From Glutinoglossum americanum (Eukaryota > Ascomycota > Geoglossomycetes > Geoglossales > Geoglossaceae): DNA of 64,000 nucleotides. The stretch covers positions 62,001-126,000 of the forward strand of contig JAGHQL010000030.1 of NCBI GenBank assembly GCA_020080175.1, given 5' to 3'. This document shows, one piece after another, positions 23,201 through 33,757 of this stretch. Numbering within the stretch: the stretch's first letter is position 1; every line of letters begins with the position of its first letter. A program made the translations under genes and the position numbers. Under the pieces are notes generated by a model. That model worked only from the letters and a program-made list of their open reading frames with translations, searched no databases and was not told the DNA's origin.

Positions 23201-25045
23201 GACCACAGAAATACAGGAGTTGCCTAAGCTTCACCTCACTCTAGAAGAACTGCTTAGATATGGCACGAACACCCCTCCCTCCGATGTTGTCCTAAAGACA
23301 TGGAAGCTAATCCATTCATATGTAGAGTCTGGTCTCCTCATTTTCAAGATCATCGAGGCCGATTTGTGTCAATCAGGTTTATATCTCGACGTGGTTATGG
23401 ATGATATGCTTTTCCCTTCCTTCGTATCAGCAAAAGCTACGTCGAAGCGCCACCAATTCGATGAAAGTTCGTTATCTGTTCATCTTTAGAAACGCAAAGA
23501 TATTTGCTCACATTCATCCAGTCGGTGATGCCTTTGTGCGCGAGTTGGACTTTTCCAACGTCACCCTCCGCTTAAGAGACGAAAAAGGTAAAGAAGATAG
23601 CGAATATGTCATTGCCAAACTTACCGGAAGCACATTAGACACATTAAAGCAATGTTTCGTAAGCCACCAAATCCACGGTGATTGATTTCTTAGCTCACCA
23701 GTTGCTATAGAACAACCCAACCGTACTCATCCTCAAAGGCAAGGATGGCGGAATTAGTAAGGTTAAAGTGAGCCTAAAATACATTCCGGTAAAGATGAAA
23801 CTCGACGCAAGTGAGAGCATCAACAATATGGGAACCCTCCGTGTAGACATCCTCGATGGTCAGGAATTGCCTGCGGCCGACCGGAGCGGGAAGAGCGACC
23901 CATACTGTAAATTTGAGCTGAACGGCAAGGACGTTTACAAAACGAAGACGATCAAGAAGACGCTCAACCCAGTTTGGAACGAAAATTTCGAGGTGTCTAT
24001 CCCCTCTAGAACTGCGGCTAAATTTAAGGTTCGGGTTTACGACTGGGACTTCGGCGACAGCGCGGATTTCCTTGGGGCAGCTGACATCAATCTGGAATCT
24101 CTAGAACCATTCATTCCAAAGGAATATAAGCTGCGTTTAGATGGGAAGTCTGGCACTGTAAGAATTAGACTGCTATTCAAATTTGCCTACGTCACTCGAA
24201 CGCGCCAGGGATCGTCAACTTTCTCCGGTACTTTCGCAGCTCCCACTAAGCTTGTTACTGGTGTTGCCGGCGCGCCAATTAAAGGGGTTGGCATGGTGGG
24301 TGGCGGAGTGGTTAAGGGCGCTTCATTCATCAAACACGGCTTCAAAAGCAAAAAGAAAGGGGAAGACAGCAATGGAAGCGCCGAATCAGACGAATTCTCG
24401 AGCACCGATGCCATTGCAACCCCGGTGGCTACCGGCACCTCTGAAGACAATGCATCGGCGAATGGCTCGCCATCTACCAACTTGGCGCCCCCGCGCACAC
24501 CAACCGCTACGCCCCTACACGCACGCTCTCGGAGCTTCGGCTCCCACTCTCTTGCTAGTCTAACCGGGCGTCCGGGCACCGCAGGAGGACCGGAATTGGG
24601 ATTGGCCACATTTACAATTATCTCCGCTTCGGGTTATCCGCCAACCGCGAACGTCCGCGTGCACATTAAGCAAGTCACCTCGAAGGGGGCAAAGGATGTG
24701 CACAAGACTAAAGCTATTAAGGCCCCCTCGGGCGAGGTGCGGTGGGAACATGAGACGTTTAAGTTGAACTGCCCAGCGGATACGCAGTTCCAGGTGCAGG
24801 TCAAGGCGCACTCAACCTGGGGAAGCGATGATGACCTTGGCGAAGCGCTCTTCTTCATAGATGATTCTGGCTTGGGTGCCGAAAAACCCGTGAAGGCTGG
24901 CAGTGGGAGTGTGGTACTGAGGACGAACTTCGCGCAGAGCGACGCCACAGGCTCGAAGAACAGTCCCAAGAGTAACGGTATTAGACGGGGCATTTTGAGC
25001 AAGAAGGAATCGCCACGAGAGGGCAGGGCGGCGTCGCCGACATAA
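20204..25045 (+). CDS. tcb3: Tricalbin (SMP and C2-domain ER-plasma membrane tether)
   Basis: ER-anchored tether and lipid-transfer protein at ER-plasma membrane contact sites. Exons: 20204-20389, 20438-20500, 20556-20796, 20862-21360, 21413-23466, 23522-23658, 23711-25045 (1504 aa). A membrane hairpin lies near residues 170-205 (VIAFACLSSWFVAVVGGG; IFIVMAFCATYY). The SMP domain follows from about 220 to 430 (SLEWINSFLLKFWPIFQP; DWKFSFTPND). C2 domains begin near residues 442, 589, 725, 1098 and 1354. The first, third and fourth keep acidic Ca2+-binding loops (GTPDPYTVV, GRSDPYVRV, GKSDPYCKF). The second has LNPYAVLL in place of SDPY, and the last is divergent. A Glu/Lys-rich linker (about 1005-1060) and a Ser/Thr-rich stretch separate C2 blocks. 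The symbol is a family-level guess; Tcb1, Tcb2 and Tcb3 cannot be told apart here. Confidence 0.93.
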
Positions 25046-25606
25046 ATGACTGAGATGCAAATTGGAGGGAAACCTCCTGTGATCAAATTTTTTCGTTTGC
25101 GATATCATTTCTGCACTTCCTACTTATGGATATATACCTTTCTCTGGACTCAAGGATGGTTTTCAATCTTATAAACACACTGATGACTTGGCCGTTCTAA
25201 GCAGAAAAACTTTCTATTCTCTTTCTAGGAAAAGGCCACATAACTACTCCTAAGAGATATGTAGTCTGAAGCTATACTCGTTGGGAACCGAGGACCCCAA
25301 ATGCTACTGTAAAAGGCCAGTGCCGACCAACGCCAAGTTAAGTAGATTCGTACAGCCACACTGTCCGCCAAGACAACCCCACTGTAGGAGAAGCCACATG
25401 GAGGGCCCCGTGGGAACTTTTTGTCCGGGTGGAGCAGGCGTCATTCCCATTCCGGTTTGCTTCCTTGTTGCCTTCCACCACAGCCCATGCCTATAACCCA
25501 TCTTGCCCATATTCACTTCTCACCTCTTGACTTCAGGCTACATATAATCTCTCCCTTTAATTCGTTTACGCATCTCATTTCACAAGCCCAGCAAACGAAA
25601 TTCAAC
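25046..25606. other. Intergenic region between tricalbin and OSH-type gene
   Basis: 0.56 kb, holding the tricalbin terminator and the promoter of the oxysterol-binding protein gene. The last 100 nt are C/T-rich. No gene is seen. Confidence 0.6.
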
Positions 25607-27777
25607 ATGGTCGGACTTGGGCACGCACATCGGCTTTCGCTCTCAACAAGTACGTCCCTCTCATCTACTAACTCGGGCTCTGGCGGATGACGTACCTGAA
25701 CCGCCAGTTGGTCTGATGCTTGCAAACTTTATCCCCAACTGATCGCTCTTGTTGATGCAGGTAATCGATCCTCAACTGATGAGGCGCGGCCTGATTCAGC
25801 GACGCATGAAGATGAGACGGTCGTGGAGCCAGATCAGGGGAATGGTATGCTCGCGGTTCACCCCACATTCCGATAGCCCGGGCGAGGACGAACAGGATCT
25901 GACATTTGGCACTTGGATATTCGTGCACAGTGCTGTCTCACATCATATCCCAATTAAGACCTGGTGCGGACTTGAGCAGGGTGGTACTACCAACATTTAT
26001 CTTAGAGCCCAAGTCGATGTTAGAGCGGATTACAAAGTATGCCGACCGAGTCACCCCGTCGAGACAGATTGTGTCATGGTAATATGTTGACATTGCTGTG
26101 GATTTTTTTTTCTAGTTTCATGCAGCATCCGGAGACCCTATTACCAATGACCACGATTAATGACCCAACCCAAAGATTTGTTTCTGTCGTCAGGTTTTAC
26201 CTCAGTGGTTGGCATATTAGGCCTCCGTACGCTCAACGCCTATACTACTTCGGGCTACAATATAGTGCTGACCTCCAAACGTCGAAAATAGGGGAGTTAA
26301 AAAACCTCTAAACCCCATCCTTGGCGAGCGCTACAATTGCTACTGGGAGTACCCCGACCACACGCGGGGTTTTTACATTTCTGAACAAACGTCTCATCAC
26401 CCTCCCAAGTCGAGTTACTTTTATATGTGTCCGGAACATTTTATCCGGATCGACGGAACGCTGAAGCCCCGGAGTAGGTTTCTTGGTAATTCGGCGGCAA
26501 GTATGATGGAGGGTATAGCAATTCTAAGACTCTTGAATCGGGGGGAAAGGCCGGGTGGGGAGAGATAGTAAGTTTGGGACTTATTTAATTTGTTCTAAAG
26601 GCCTTTGCATAGCAAGTACTAACATACCCGGTTGAAATTTTAGCATCCTAACTCAACCGAACATGTACGCGCGAGGCATCCTCTTTGGAAAGATGAAGTA
26701 CGAGCTCGGGGACCATAGTTTTGTCCGGTGTCCTGAGAACAACCTGGCCGCAGACATTGAGTTTAAGACAAAGGGGTATTTTGGGGGGACATACAATGCC
26801 ATCGGTGGGGTAATCAAAAATGAGCAGACACAAGAAGTCCTCTATGAACTCTCAGGGATGTGGAATGGAGAAATGTTTATCAGGGACACCAGTGTGCGTC
26901 TCACGTCAGTTCCTTCGCACTCACCTGTAATGCGTTCGTTGGGTTCGCGTATACTTCCAATCATTGGATTCTAGGAATGTTTTAATCTCTTTAGTCGAAG
27001 TCCTTGGAGAAGGCTAGAAGCTCACAGGGGTCGTTTTACTCTACTAGACTGGTCACAAGGAAGTTCTTTTCGACGCCACGCACGCTAAACCCACACCTCC
27101 TCTAGTGAGAGCTATAGAGGAACAGGAAGAGCGAGAGTCGCAGAGATTATGGTCCAAAGTTGTCACAGCCCTGAGGGAGCGAAACCACGATGTCGCCACG
27201 GATGAAAAGTCAAAGATCGAAGAGAGACAAAGGATTGAAACGGCAACAAGAGCCGCAGATGGAATAGAGTGGAATCCAAGGCTATTCAGACCTGTACATG
27301 GCGGCCCGGGAGGGCCAGAGGAGGGCTACGAAGACCTAGATTGGATACTGAATACGGCTATGTAAAACTTGCTCCCTCCCCTTCTCCATCCCTGGCTGAC
27401 TTGCAGTTAGTGACGGGGAGACTCCTGAAGAACAGGTAAAGCAGGTGTTGTCGATAACAGCAATTGTTCAAGGCCAGAAATCGGTGCAGAGATTTGAAAT
27501 CCCAACACGGGAGAGTTTGGAGATGACCCGGAAACCTCATGATGTCGGCCGGCATGGACACCCCGGGAGTGGAACTGGCGACCTCATTGATCTTAGTGAT
27601 GACGCACCAGCGCCGATACAATACCAACGCACTCAGGACCCGTTGAACACCTATCAATACGAATTAGCGCAGAACCTACCACCAAAAACCACTCAACAAG
27701 GCGCGGCTAGAAGAAAAGATTCAGAAACCGAAGAAGTCGACGAGTTTGTGGATGCAGAAGACGGGCTCGCTTATTGA
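25607..27777 (+). CDS. Oxysterol-binding-protein homologue, Osh6/Osh7-like
   Basis: Lipid-exchange protein of the ORP family, probably moving phosphatidylserine against PI4P at ER-plasma membrane contacts if the Osh6/7 placement is right. Eight exons: 25607-25649, 25761-25844, 25931-26036, 26116-26226, 26292-26567, 26644-26893, 27048-27361, 27411-27777 (516 aa). The family signature EQTSHHPP is near residue 150, preceded by [13 protein letters not shown] and followed by [52 protein letters not shown] and [16 protein letters not shown] (short motifs). No PH domain, ankyrin repeat or membrane anchor, which fits the short Osh4-7 group. The last acceptor is GTTAG, since the CAG four bases earlier gives an immediate stop. 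Its position next to a tricalbin gene is suggestive, because both act at ER-plasma membrane contacts, but co-regulation is not shown. Confidence 0.9.
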
Positions 27778-28131
27778 ATTACGAATCTCTGAACGGAACT
27801 AGACTCATCAGATTTTGTTTCTTGCGAAAACTCTAGATTACCCGCCATCCCCTTGTGGTCTCATTCGAACTTGCCTTGGCTTTGGGTGTTTGCGGCGTAG
27901 ATGCGAGAATAATAGCCTTTAAAAATAAAAATGTCTCTTTTAAACATGCCCGTGACAACAACGCGGCGATTTTTAGTTCTTTTTTGTATCCGGAAAATTG
28001 TGCGCGTGCTTATTTTCAGCCTTGTGAGGGTCTAGTATACCAGAGGAGCGAATATTATTAGGGGTGTCAACTCTCTAGAGATCGAAAGGCACCGGGATCG
28101 ACGGACAGTCCTGGATTCGTGAAAGCTTTCA

Positions 28132-28330
28132 AAATACCACAAAAAGCTTACCGGAATACCGCACTTCAACGCCGAAAGCATCATGGGTCGCGCGCGTGCT
28201 AGGTAGGGGTAGGGTGCCTATCACTATAGGCATTCCTCCACGGGCCGTCGTTGCACCGTTGCGTATATATGTTCGAAGGGTACTCCGTAATCGTGGGCAT
28301 GCCCCCCGAAACCAGCGACCCAAGGCATTG
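28132..28330 (+). repeat. Copy A of a dispersed TIR-type repeat (terminal part)
   Basis: Begins AATACCACAAAAAGCTTACC, like the left end of the element at 38040-38412. Its inner part aligns with the inverted right half of that element through the shared blocks CTAGG, a GGCA-CTC-like stretch, CCGTCGTTGCA and TTCGAA. It is therefore in opposite orientation to that element's right end. No intact second end is found, so this is a decayed partial copy. Confidence 0.5.
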
Positions 28331-28574
28331 CCGGATGGGTTTCTTCACCATCTCGTCTAACATATATCTACAATCAGTATTTTACTTCGAATAAGACCGT
28401 GGGAAATAATGAACTCTGATTGAATTGATAAGGCCCACTAGCTGGTCTGCAGTCTCTGTGATGTGAACAGCTCGCCCCCTTCGCGAGATTGCCATATATG
28501 TTCTTTGCCTTACTAAGGGGAGGAATGGTGAGATCCATAATCTCCATTGGTAGGGTAAATGTAGGCACAGTACA

Positions 28575-28757
28575 TGCACAACATACTATTGTAAACCGGG
28601 AAAGGCTAGGAGAAACCCTTGTTACCACAGGCACGTTCCCGAGAACCACCATTGCATCATATTGTATATGTTCGGATAAGCTCCCATAATCCATGGGCAC
28701 ACTCTCAAGGGCCACCGCTGTACAATGACGCATATGTCTGGGAGGGACTATCACAGC
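28575..28757 (+). repeat. Copy C of the same dispersed repeat
   Basis: Aligns with copy A in the same orientation: GCTAGG, GGCAC-TTCC-GAG, CCACCATTGCA, GTATATGTTCGGA, CTCCCATAATC, TGGGCAC. Within it two units of about 60-65 nt repeat in tandem (GGCACGTTCCCGAGAACCACC and GGGCACACTCTCAAGGGCCACC, each followed by a TATATGT/CATATGT block). Diverged by many substitutions, so old. Confidence 0.5.
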
Positions 28758-28785
28758 CAGATGCTTTCGAGACCACTAGCTCACA

Positions 28786-29786
28786 TTATGAACTGCGAAT
28801 GCGCTTCGAGCGACGTGGCTCTTGGGCATCCTCTTTGGCGGTCAGTGGCGTTGCTGCCTTAGTTAGTGATTTGCGTTTTGCAGCCATCTCCACATCCGAT
28901 TGCCTCATTGATCCCTTTGCGGGCTTTTTTGATTCCTTGGGTGCTGGTGATGTAGTTGGGACCTTCTCTTCCTTTTTACTTGTTTTCGCCGCAAGACCTC
29001 TCTTCCTCTCACTTCCCTTGCTCACAGAAGCCTCCCTCTCCTCTTCTCTCCCGATCACCCAACCCACCCTCTCGACTTCTCCAGCTCCAATGGGTTTGCC
29101 CCCACTCTCTGCCTCTAACCTCTTCCTCACCTTCCGCACTGCCTCCACGAGAGCATCGTACTCCTTGACATTGTAGCCAATCTTCCTATCCCATCCCTTG
29201 CCTTTCCCTTCTTCCCAGTTCACCCATCGGAACGCCTCGTCTGAGAAGAATGGCACATTGTTTGGATCATAGACGGAGAGTAGTAGGGACGCGCTAGCTG
29301 GGCCAATGCCACTAAGACGGGATAGCATGTTGAGGGCTGGTTGCGGATCTTCTACATTTGTAGAGTGGAGCGCAAACGCATCGCGGGTTGTATTCTCAAT
29401 GGTGAGCGAGGAATTGGAAGATACAAGGTTAGCTAGTCGCGGCCGCCATTTACCGTGCTTCCTACCCAAGTACTTTTAGCAATGAACTATCGGAGCTTCG
29501 GCGGAGATGAAGGGCATTAAACTAGTCAGCGTACTTACAACTTCCACTTAATCAGCAATTCTACCTGCTCTTTTGTCAAGTGCTTCTTGTCTAGCTTCGC
29601 TAGCTCAGCTGGGACGGCATGTATCCGATATTCGTCTAGCTCCTCTAATGTGTCTAAGCTACGAATTGCTGCACCTGCTTGCTTCGACGATGGTTTCGAT
29701 TGGGACGCGATGAGTGCAGGGTAGCGTGACAGTATGCCAGTGAATTCTGCGTAGCTGATAGACTCTGCGCGAGGAGGCGAGTTCAT
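28786..29786 (-). CDS. Conserved fungal protein with helix-hairpin-helix-like motif, function unknown
   Basis: I do not recognise a named family. Exons 29786-29539 and 29461-28786 give 307 aa; the join restores IKWKL-KHGKWRPRLANLVSSN. The N-terminal 80 residues are helical and end in a short KKHLTKEQVELLIKWK segment. The middle carries LSRLSGIGPASASLLLSVYDP followed by VPFFSDEAFRW, which looks like the helix-hairpin-helix of DNA-glycosylase-type folds (LxxLxGIGxxxAxxLL), although no catalytic Asp/Lys pair can be assigned with confidence. From about residue 220 the protein becomes Lys/Arg/Ser/Thr-rich, ending RRSKRIRSS, which suggests nuclear localisation and nucleic-acid contact. Good codon continuity across a GTAAGT..TAG intron supports a real gene. 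A role in DNA metabolism is inference only. Confidence 0.8.
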
Positions 29787-30376
29787 CGTTGCGGAACGAC
29801 GAGGGTACTACTGTCATGATTATCGGCCTTAGTTGAGGCGAAAGCGAGGCCCGACGTAGGGGTTTTCTTCCAGCCTCTGAATCGCAGTAACGGCTTTAGT
29901 AAACCCACAGATACGATTCGGTTGAAGGTTAATACTTGAGAAGTCACTAGATAATTGGATTGTATATTGTACAGCTATTAGTGAGCCTCCGTTTGTTAAC
30001 CCATATCCTTCATCCCTCTCTCCCCTTTAATATTCATCTGTGGCCTTTTGCTTTGCTTCCCACTTCCGCATTCGTGGATGGGAATTCTGAGCGTGCCTTC
30101 GATCTCACCCACTCTACCAAAGCTTCATTGTGGAGATGTTTTCGGTCGACATTCGGCTTATTAGAGTAAAAGGTATTGGCACCAATAGAATCAGCTACAC
30201 CCATCCTAAGCCGCTCTTGCCGCCCTTCTTTTCCGGAATAACATAGCCTTGTGACCCCAGTATCGACTTCTCTTTGCAATGCTATTAGCCACACTAACGG
30301 GTGACAAATCAGCACCACAAAGCCTCCGACTCCAAAAGAAAACCAAAAAAAGGGAAACAGGATAGTGGGGATATCT
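29787..30376. other. Intergenic region between the HhH-like gene and YNG2
   Basis: 0.59 kb, promoter of the HhH-like gene and terminator of YNG2. No feature is recognised. Confidence 0.6.
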
Positions 30377-31939
30377 TTACATTTTTTCTCTACATTCTTC
30401 ACAATACCATTTACCCAGGGGCTCCTTTGTTAGACCCACACAGCTCCAATGGAACCATTCATATGGGCAGTCTTCGTTATCACATGCCACCATATTACCG
30501 TGACTAACGTTTCTGCAAGTGCAGTACTTGCGGTCATCTCCTCCATCGTCTGCTTCATCTTCCCCATCTTCTTCATCATGTGGCGAACCTGGTCCCTCCA
30601 CTAGTGGAGACGCCATTTCGGACTCGGTGCCGGAAGCAGAGCTGAGAATGCTATCATCTTCGCCATCAGAGGAAGGCGAGGCTTTGACCCCTTCACGAAG
30701 AAGAGTCTTTTTGTTTCGCCTCACTGACTTCTTTACGGCCGCTGCCGCCATCTTGCGTTGCTGCTGGTGGGGTGCTACCTTCCTAGTAAAAGTCTTTTTG
30801 ATGCCAGTTCTTGGTCCAGCGCTTCCGGCGCGGCCACTAACGCCGGCGGCAGCTGAGGGCGTGCCGGGTTTTGGGGTGCTCGGACCAACGGAAGCCTGTC
30901 TGGCAAGGCTAGAGGATGTAGGCGGGATCGACCCAAGATGGGGGTTTAGGCGGCGACGCTTCACATCGTTTGCGCCAGCTGACGACTCACGGTGACGCTG
31001 ATGTAGCAGCGCTGTTGACGCAGGAGTCGCGGGTGCTGAGCTTGCATGGTGCGATACATTCAAGAGAGAGTGGTGGGATGGCTGCGGCACCACATTTGGT
31101 GAGCTGGTACGCTGAGGCTGTGGTTGTACAAGACGTGCAAGGCCAGAATTGGCAATGGATGATGATGGGGGCAGAGCATTGTGAGATATTGGGTTTAGAG
31201 GAGTAGAAGAGCCCGTTAGTGGTGTGGAAGATATTGATGCCTTGTTGGTGTTCGACGAATTCAGGAGAGAAGGGAGTGCAGGATCGGTTGGCATGGTGCC
31301 TTCGTTCTGAAGATCACGAATTCTGATATCTAGGCGGCGGACATGGCGGTCAATCTGTATGAAGTTAGTAATACTGGAAGCATAGGCTGATTGTGAGGCA
31401 ACTGGAATCACCGCAATAATCAATTAAACAAGGTGGGGCTTTATATACAGGAAATGACCAGCATCAAGAGAGCTAAGCCATTGGAAAGAGATATTTGGGT
31501 GAATGCCTTACGCATAGTAGAGATTGGAATAAAACATATGCGAGATAAAAAAACTGATATGACATGAGGAATGAAGAATACTAACCAAAGTCTCAGCTCT
31601 GTTAGTGAGCAAGATCTTTTCCTCCTGAAGTGCCTGCGCCCGTTCATAGTTCTCCAAAATTGTTTTCGTATACGGCACTTCCTTTGGGTGTGGCATCAAG
31701 CTCCCATGGAGCTTGACGTTCTTCTGCAGGCTGTTGTCTCGTTGCTCGATGATCTTGCGACAATCTTGTATCTTCATTTCCTTAGCCTGGATCTCCTCGA
31801 ATAGATGAGATATCTCAGCGGGTAGATTTGCCACTGCCAGATGGTTAGACCCTTTTACGCCAACTATGTCAGAGGTAAGTGTCACACCTTCTTGGACAAA
31901 TTGTTCAAGCACAGTGGCCGGATCTTCAACAAGAGCCAT
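30377..31939 (-). CDS. yng2: ING-family PHD-finger protein, Yng2-like (NuA4 acetyltransferase subunit)
   Basis: Reader of H3K4me3 in the NuA4 histone acetyltransferase complex. Exons 31939-31586 and 31354-30377 give 443 aa. The N-terminal ING helical domain contains [26 protein letters not shown] and [24 protein letters not shown]. The second exon continues [16 protein letters not shown], the expected family join. A long Ser/Thr/Pro-rich and basic linker follows, with acidic [16 protein letters not shown] ahead of the PHD finger. The finger keeps all Zn ligands ([35 protein letters not shown]). The intron of 231 nt is long for this window but has a perfect TACTAAC branch site 20 nt before CAG. 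The start is the ATG at 31939, not the GTG two codons upstream. It is divergent from HOS2. Confidence 0.93.
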
Positions 31940-32275
31940 TGCCACTTTACATCGGTAGAGGCGCAGAGCGAGGCTAATGTGAAGGTTCCTAGGAATATAA
32001 ATCGAAGAAAGAGTATGGGGAGACGAGAGACAAATGAATAAAAGAGGTGAAATGAAGAGAGATATGGGGAGAAGTGATTATTTACGGAGCTCCCCACGAT
32101 GTAGGGTTGATCCCAATCGTTCTTTCGCTTTTGATGAGGTTGCTAAGCGGCTGTGGCGTTTATAGGGCTGAGGCTCCGGAGTGGCTGACGCATCGGCTAG
32201 CAGCACCGCCACCTCATTGAAACTCAGTCTTCAATAACCGCCACACTCCATCACATCCTATAACATGCTGCGACA
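31940..32275. promoter_or_regulatory. Bidirectional promoter between YNG2 and HOS2
   Basis: 336 nt separate the two start codons, so upstream elements must be shared by an acetyltransferase-complex subunit gene and a deacetylase gene. The minus-strand side is purine-rich on the plus strand (AAGAGGTGAAATGAAGAGAG around 32041). No individual factor site is claimed. Confidence 0.5.
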
Positions 32276-32279
32276 ATGA
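32265..32279 (+). promoter_or_regulatory. Four-codon uORF overlapping the HOS2 start
   Basis: ATGCTGCGACAATGA reads M-L-R-Q-stop. Its stop codon TGA (32277-32279) overlaps the HOS2 start ATG (32276-32278) as ATGA. If the transcript starts upstream of 32265, scanning ribosomes would meet this ATG first, and HOS2 would need leaky scanning or termination-coupled reinitiation. The transcript start is unknown. Confidence 0.6.
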
Positions 32280-33757
32280 CAGCAGGCCGAGGCATCGTGC
32301 AGGAATATCAGAACCCCCAGCCAGGATCTACAGGTACCTTGAACCTAGATGCGAAATCTACTCGTGCAATCCTTCGAAATGGCGTTCATCGGCCAAAGGG
32401 CTATACCGTCTCATACCACCACAACCCAGACGTTGAACAGCATCATTTCGGCCAAAGCCACCCTATGAAGCCATGGCGACTCACTCTTACGAATAAGCTA
32501 GTCTTAGGTTATGGAATGGATGAGGGTATGGATATGTATTCTCCCAGAGCCGCGACAAAAGAAGAATTAAACGAGTTTCATACCGAAGACTATCTTAATT
32601 TCCTCGAAAGGTAAGGATCTTAAACCGAAATATATATAGTTAGCCCACTATTAATTGCGTCTCTCAGTGTCACTCCAAATGCTATTAAACAGTACGAAGA
32701 CATCCTGCCTTCCTTTAACATCGGCGATGATTGCCCTATCTTCGATGGTATTTATGAATACTGCTCTCTATATTCGGGCGCCTCTGTCGACGCTGCGCGG
32801 AAAATCATAAATCACCAGTCAAGCATCGCGATCAACTGGTCTGGCGGCCTACATCATGCTAAGAAATCCGAAGCGTCCGGTTTTTGCTATGTCAACGATA
32901 TTGTCCTCGCCATTCTTCAACTTCTCCGCCATCACCCACGCGTCCTGTATATTGATATTGACATTCATCACGGAGACGGTGTGGAGGCAGCATTCTGGTC
33001 TACGGACCGCGTGTTAACACTATCCTTCCACAAGTATGACAAGCTTGGTTTCTTTCCAGGAACTGGTCCGCTCGACTGCACAGGCCCAACAACTCCTCTT
33101 AACCCAGGCTCCCACCATTGCCTCAATGTTCCCCTGAACGATGGTGTAGAAGATGATGAATACATCGCACTCTTCAAAAAGATTGTTGATCGAACAGTCG
33201 CAACCTATCGCCCCTCTGTTATTGTGCTCCAGTGTGGTGCCGATTCTCTTGGGTGTGATCGGATTGGCCGCTTCAACCTCAACATCCGTGCTCATGGTGA
33301 ATGCGTCCGTTTCGCTAAGTCGCTCAATCTGCCGTTGATCATCCTCGGTGGAGGCGGGTATACCCCACGCAATGTCGCTCGGTTATGGGCCTATGAGACT
33401 AGTGTCTGCCTCGGTGCAGAGGTCCCTGCAGCTCTCCCTGCAGACATGCCATTCATTGAGCATTTCAAACCCGACAAAACGCTGTTTCCAAACCTAGCAA
33501 TGGGCAAGTATAAGAACGAAAATACAACGAAATCACTTAACGACATTGTCGAAGCCATCACGGAAACTCTCAGATATCTGAACCACTCGCCCAGTGTTCA
33601 AATGTCGGAGATTCCGCCAGACTTAGAAGGGTTAAGGGAGGAGGTTGAGCAGGAAATCCGGGAGGAGAGAGAAATGAGGGACGAGAACGGAGAGGGGGCT
33701 GCTCTGCGGCAGTCCCGAGAATCGGGGGCTGGGAGATCGGGGGAGCTCTATACGTAA
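32276..33757 (+). CDS. hos2: Class I histone deacetylase, Hos2/HosA type
   Basis: Zn-dependent lysine deacetylase, catalytic subunit of the Set3 complex in yeast. Exons 32276-32610 and 32668-33757 give 474 aa. The catalytic core is complete: [17 protein letters not shown] (charge-relay histidines), [14 protein letters not shown] (Zn ligands Asp and His), [15 protein letters not shown] (Zn Asp) and [14 protein letters not shown] (transition-state Tyr). The N-terminal block [22 protein letters not shown] and the phrase [19 protein letters not shown] place it with class I enzymes. The Hos2 choice over Rpd3 rests on the short acidic tail (about 60 residues) and on N-terminal wording, so it is moderately firm. 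The intron (GTAAGG..CAG) joins LER-S-VTPN in phase 2. Confidence 0.94.

Larger units (their letters stand above)
27778..28785. other. Intergenic region with degenerate repeats
   Basis: 1 kb between the OSH-type gene and the HhH-like gene; both flanking genes end here. It carries two direct, diverged copies of a repeat (see separate entries). The rest shows no coding capacity. Confidence 0.6.
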
